Part shown: positions 63,720 through 64,000 of the stretch, piece by piece | Layout of the letters: the number at the start of each line of letters is the position of its first letter | Numbering within the stretch: the stretch's first letter is position 1 | From: Sulfitobacter sp. SK011 | Lineage (GTDB): Bacteria > Pseudomonadota > Alphaproteobacteria > Rhodobacterales > Rhodobacteraceae | DNA: 64,000 nt | Assembly: GCF_003352065.1 (NCBI RefSeq) | Contig: NZ_CP025803.1 | Coordinates: forward strand, 1,550,001-1,614,000 | Direction: 5' to 3' | Translations under genes and position numbers: made by a program | Notes under the pieces: generated by a model | Database searches by the model: none | Told to the model about the DNA's origin: nothing | The model's input: only the letters and a program-made list of their open reading frames with translations

Positions 63720-64000
63720 TTAATCTGCAAAAATCCCACGCAGCCAGCTCTTAAAGACCTCGACCTCAGGCCGGTGCGCCTTTTGCGTTTTGCCCTGCAT
63801 AAAGTAGTGCGATTGCGGGAAGGGAACCGGCGGACCGGAGATCGCGATAGTCACACCGGCGGCAATGGCCTGACGTGCAAATCGTTCCTGAACGACAGAG
63901 TGCCCCCCGCCCGATGCGACAAGCGAAACGGCGGCAACGGTGGTGTCCACAGTGATTTGTGTAAGCGCGCCAATCGGGTCCCGGGGCTGCGCGGCAACGT
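63720..64000 (-). CDS. LysR family regulator, C-terminal end (partial)
   Basis: About 93 residues of a protein run off the right edge. They match the end of the LysR effector domain in the GcvA-like style: TVAAVSLVASGGGHSVVQERFARQAI, then a strand leading to PVPFPQSHYFMQ and the terminal helix HRPEVEVFKSWLRGIF. The frame stays open to the window end. The DNA-binding domain lies outside. Confidence 0.78.
   Translation of the reverse strand, partial: VAAQPRDPIGALTQITVDTTVAAVSLVASGGGHSVVQERFARQAIAAGVTIAISGPPVPFPQSHYFMQGKTQKAHRPEVEVFKSWLRGIFAD

Overview
The window reads as a chromosomal segment of a marine alphaproteobacterium of the Roseobacter group (Rhodobacterales). The evidence is fairly high GC, many TRAP, TTT and ABC importers each paired with a one-component regulator, an L-cysteate sulfo-lyase homologue of the kind described in Ruegeria/Silicibacter, and an RTX-Hint secreted protein. 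No rRNA, CRISPR array or intact insertion sequence was seen. One tRNA (Leu, GAG) is present.

Layout. 1-6300 is mostly housekeeping: the start of ctaD, a truncated DUF924 gene, a LysR regulator, lipB, a small membrane protein, a cytoplasmic DsbA/FrnE-like oxidoreductase and a peptidoglycan-binding lipid-free exported protein. 6420-8350 is the scar of a genetic element at tRNA-Leu: a headless large serine recombinase abuts a headless AT-rich cargo gene, followed by two degenerate tRNA-3'-like repeats. 8589-14389 is the tamA-tamB outer-membrane assembly pair. 14411-22089 holds a flavin reductase, acetyl-CoA synthetase, a small cupin, a DctPQM TRAP transporter and an AI-2E-type permease. 22253-26802 is a copper-related periplasmic locus (His-rich protein, Crp/Fnr regulator, two cytochromes c, multicopper oxidase, CopD, CopC).

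27038-33120 looks like one physiological unit: an Asp/Glu-type racemase, a CuyA-like cysteate sulfo-lyase, a divergent LysR regulator and a complete Asp/Glu-type ABC importer. A 17-bp motif with 16 of 17 bases identical occurs both in the cuyA/LysR promoter region and in front of the importer, so the two transcription units probably share a regulator. 33261-45786 is a tightly packed, largely overlapping 12-gene operon on the minus strand: FAH-fold hydrolase, dihydroxyphthalate-decarboxylase-like protein, TSUP exporter, TctCBA importer, LVIVD beta-propeller, OsmC, a two-subunit molybdenum hydroxylase, an acyl-CoA ligase and a ketopantoate-reductase-family protein. It faces a GntR/FCD regulator, which is followed by a NitT/Tau-type ABC importer (46738-50100). 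I read this as an undescribed uptake and oxidation pathway for an aromatic or heterocyclic acid; the substrate is unknown.

50211-57250 carries monomeric isocitrate dehydrogenase, a LysR regulator and a second TRAP transporter ending in an alpha/beta hydrolase. 57575-64000 holds a broken polyamine-type binding protein gene, a 1014-residue RTX-Hint protein with a duplicated novel domain, a C-terminal scrap of an aldehyde dehydrogenase, a divergent HxlR/SnoaL pair and the tail of another LysR gene.

A theme across the window: all five solute-binding protein genes that head a transport operon (TRAP x2, Asp/Glu ABC, NitT ABC, TctC) are followed by a strong hairpin before the permease genes. This fits raised expression of the binding protein over its membrane partners.
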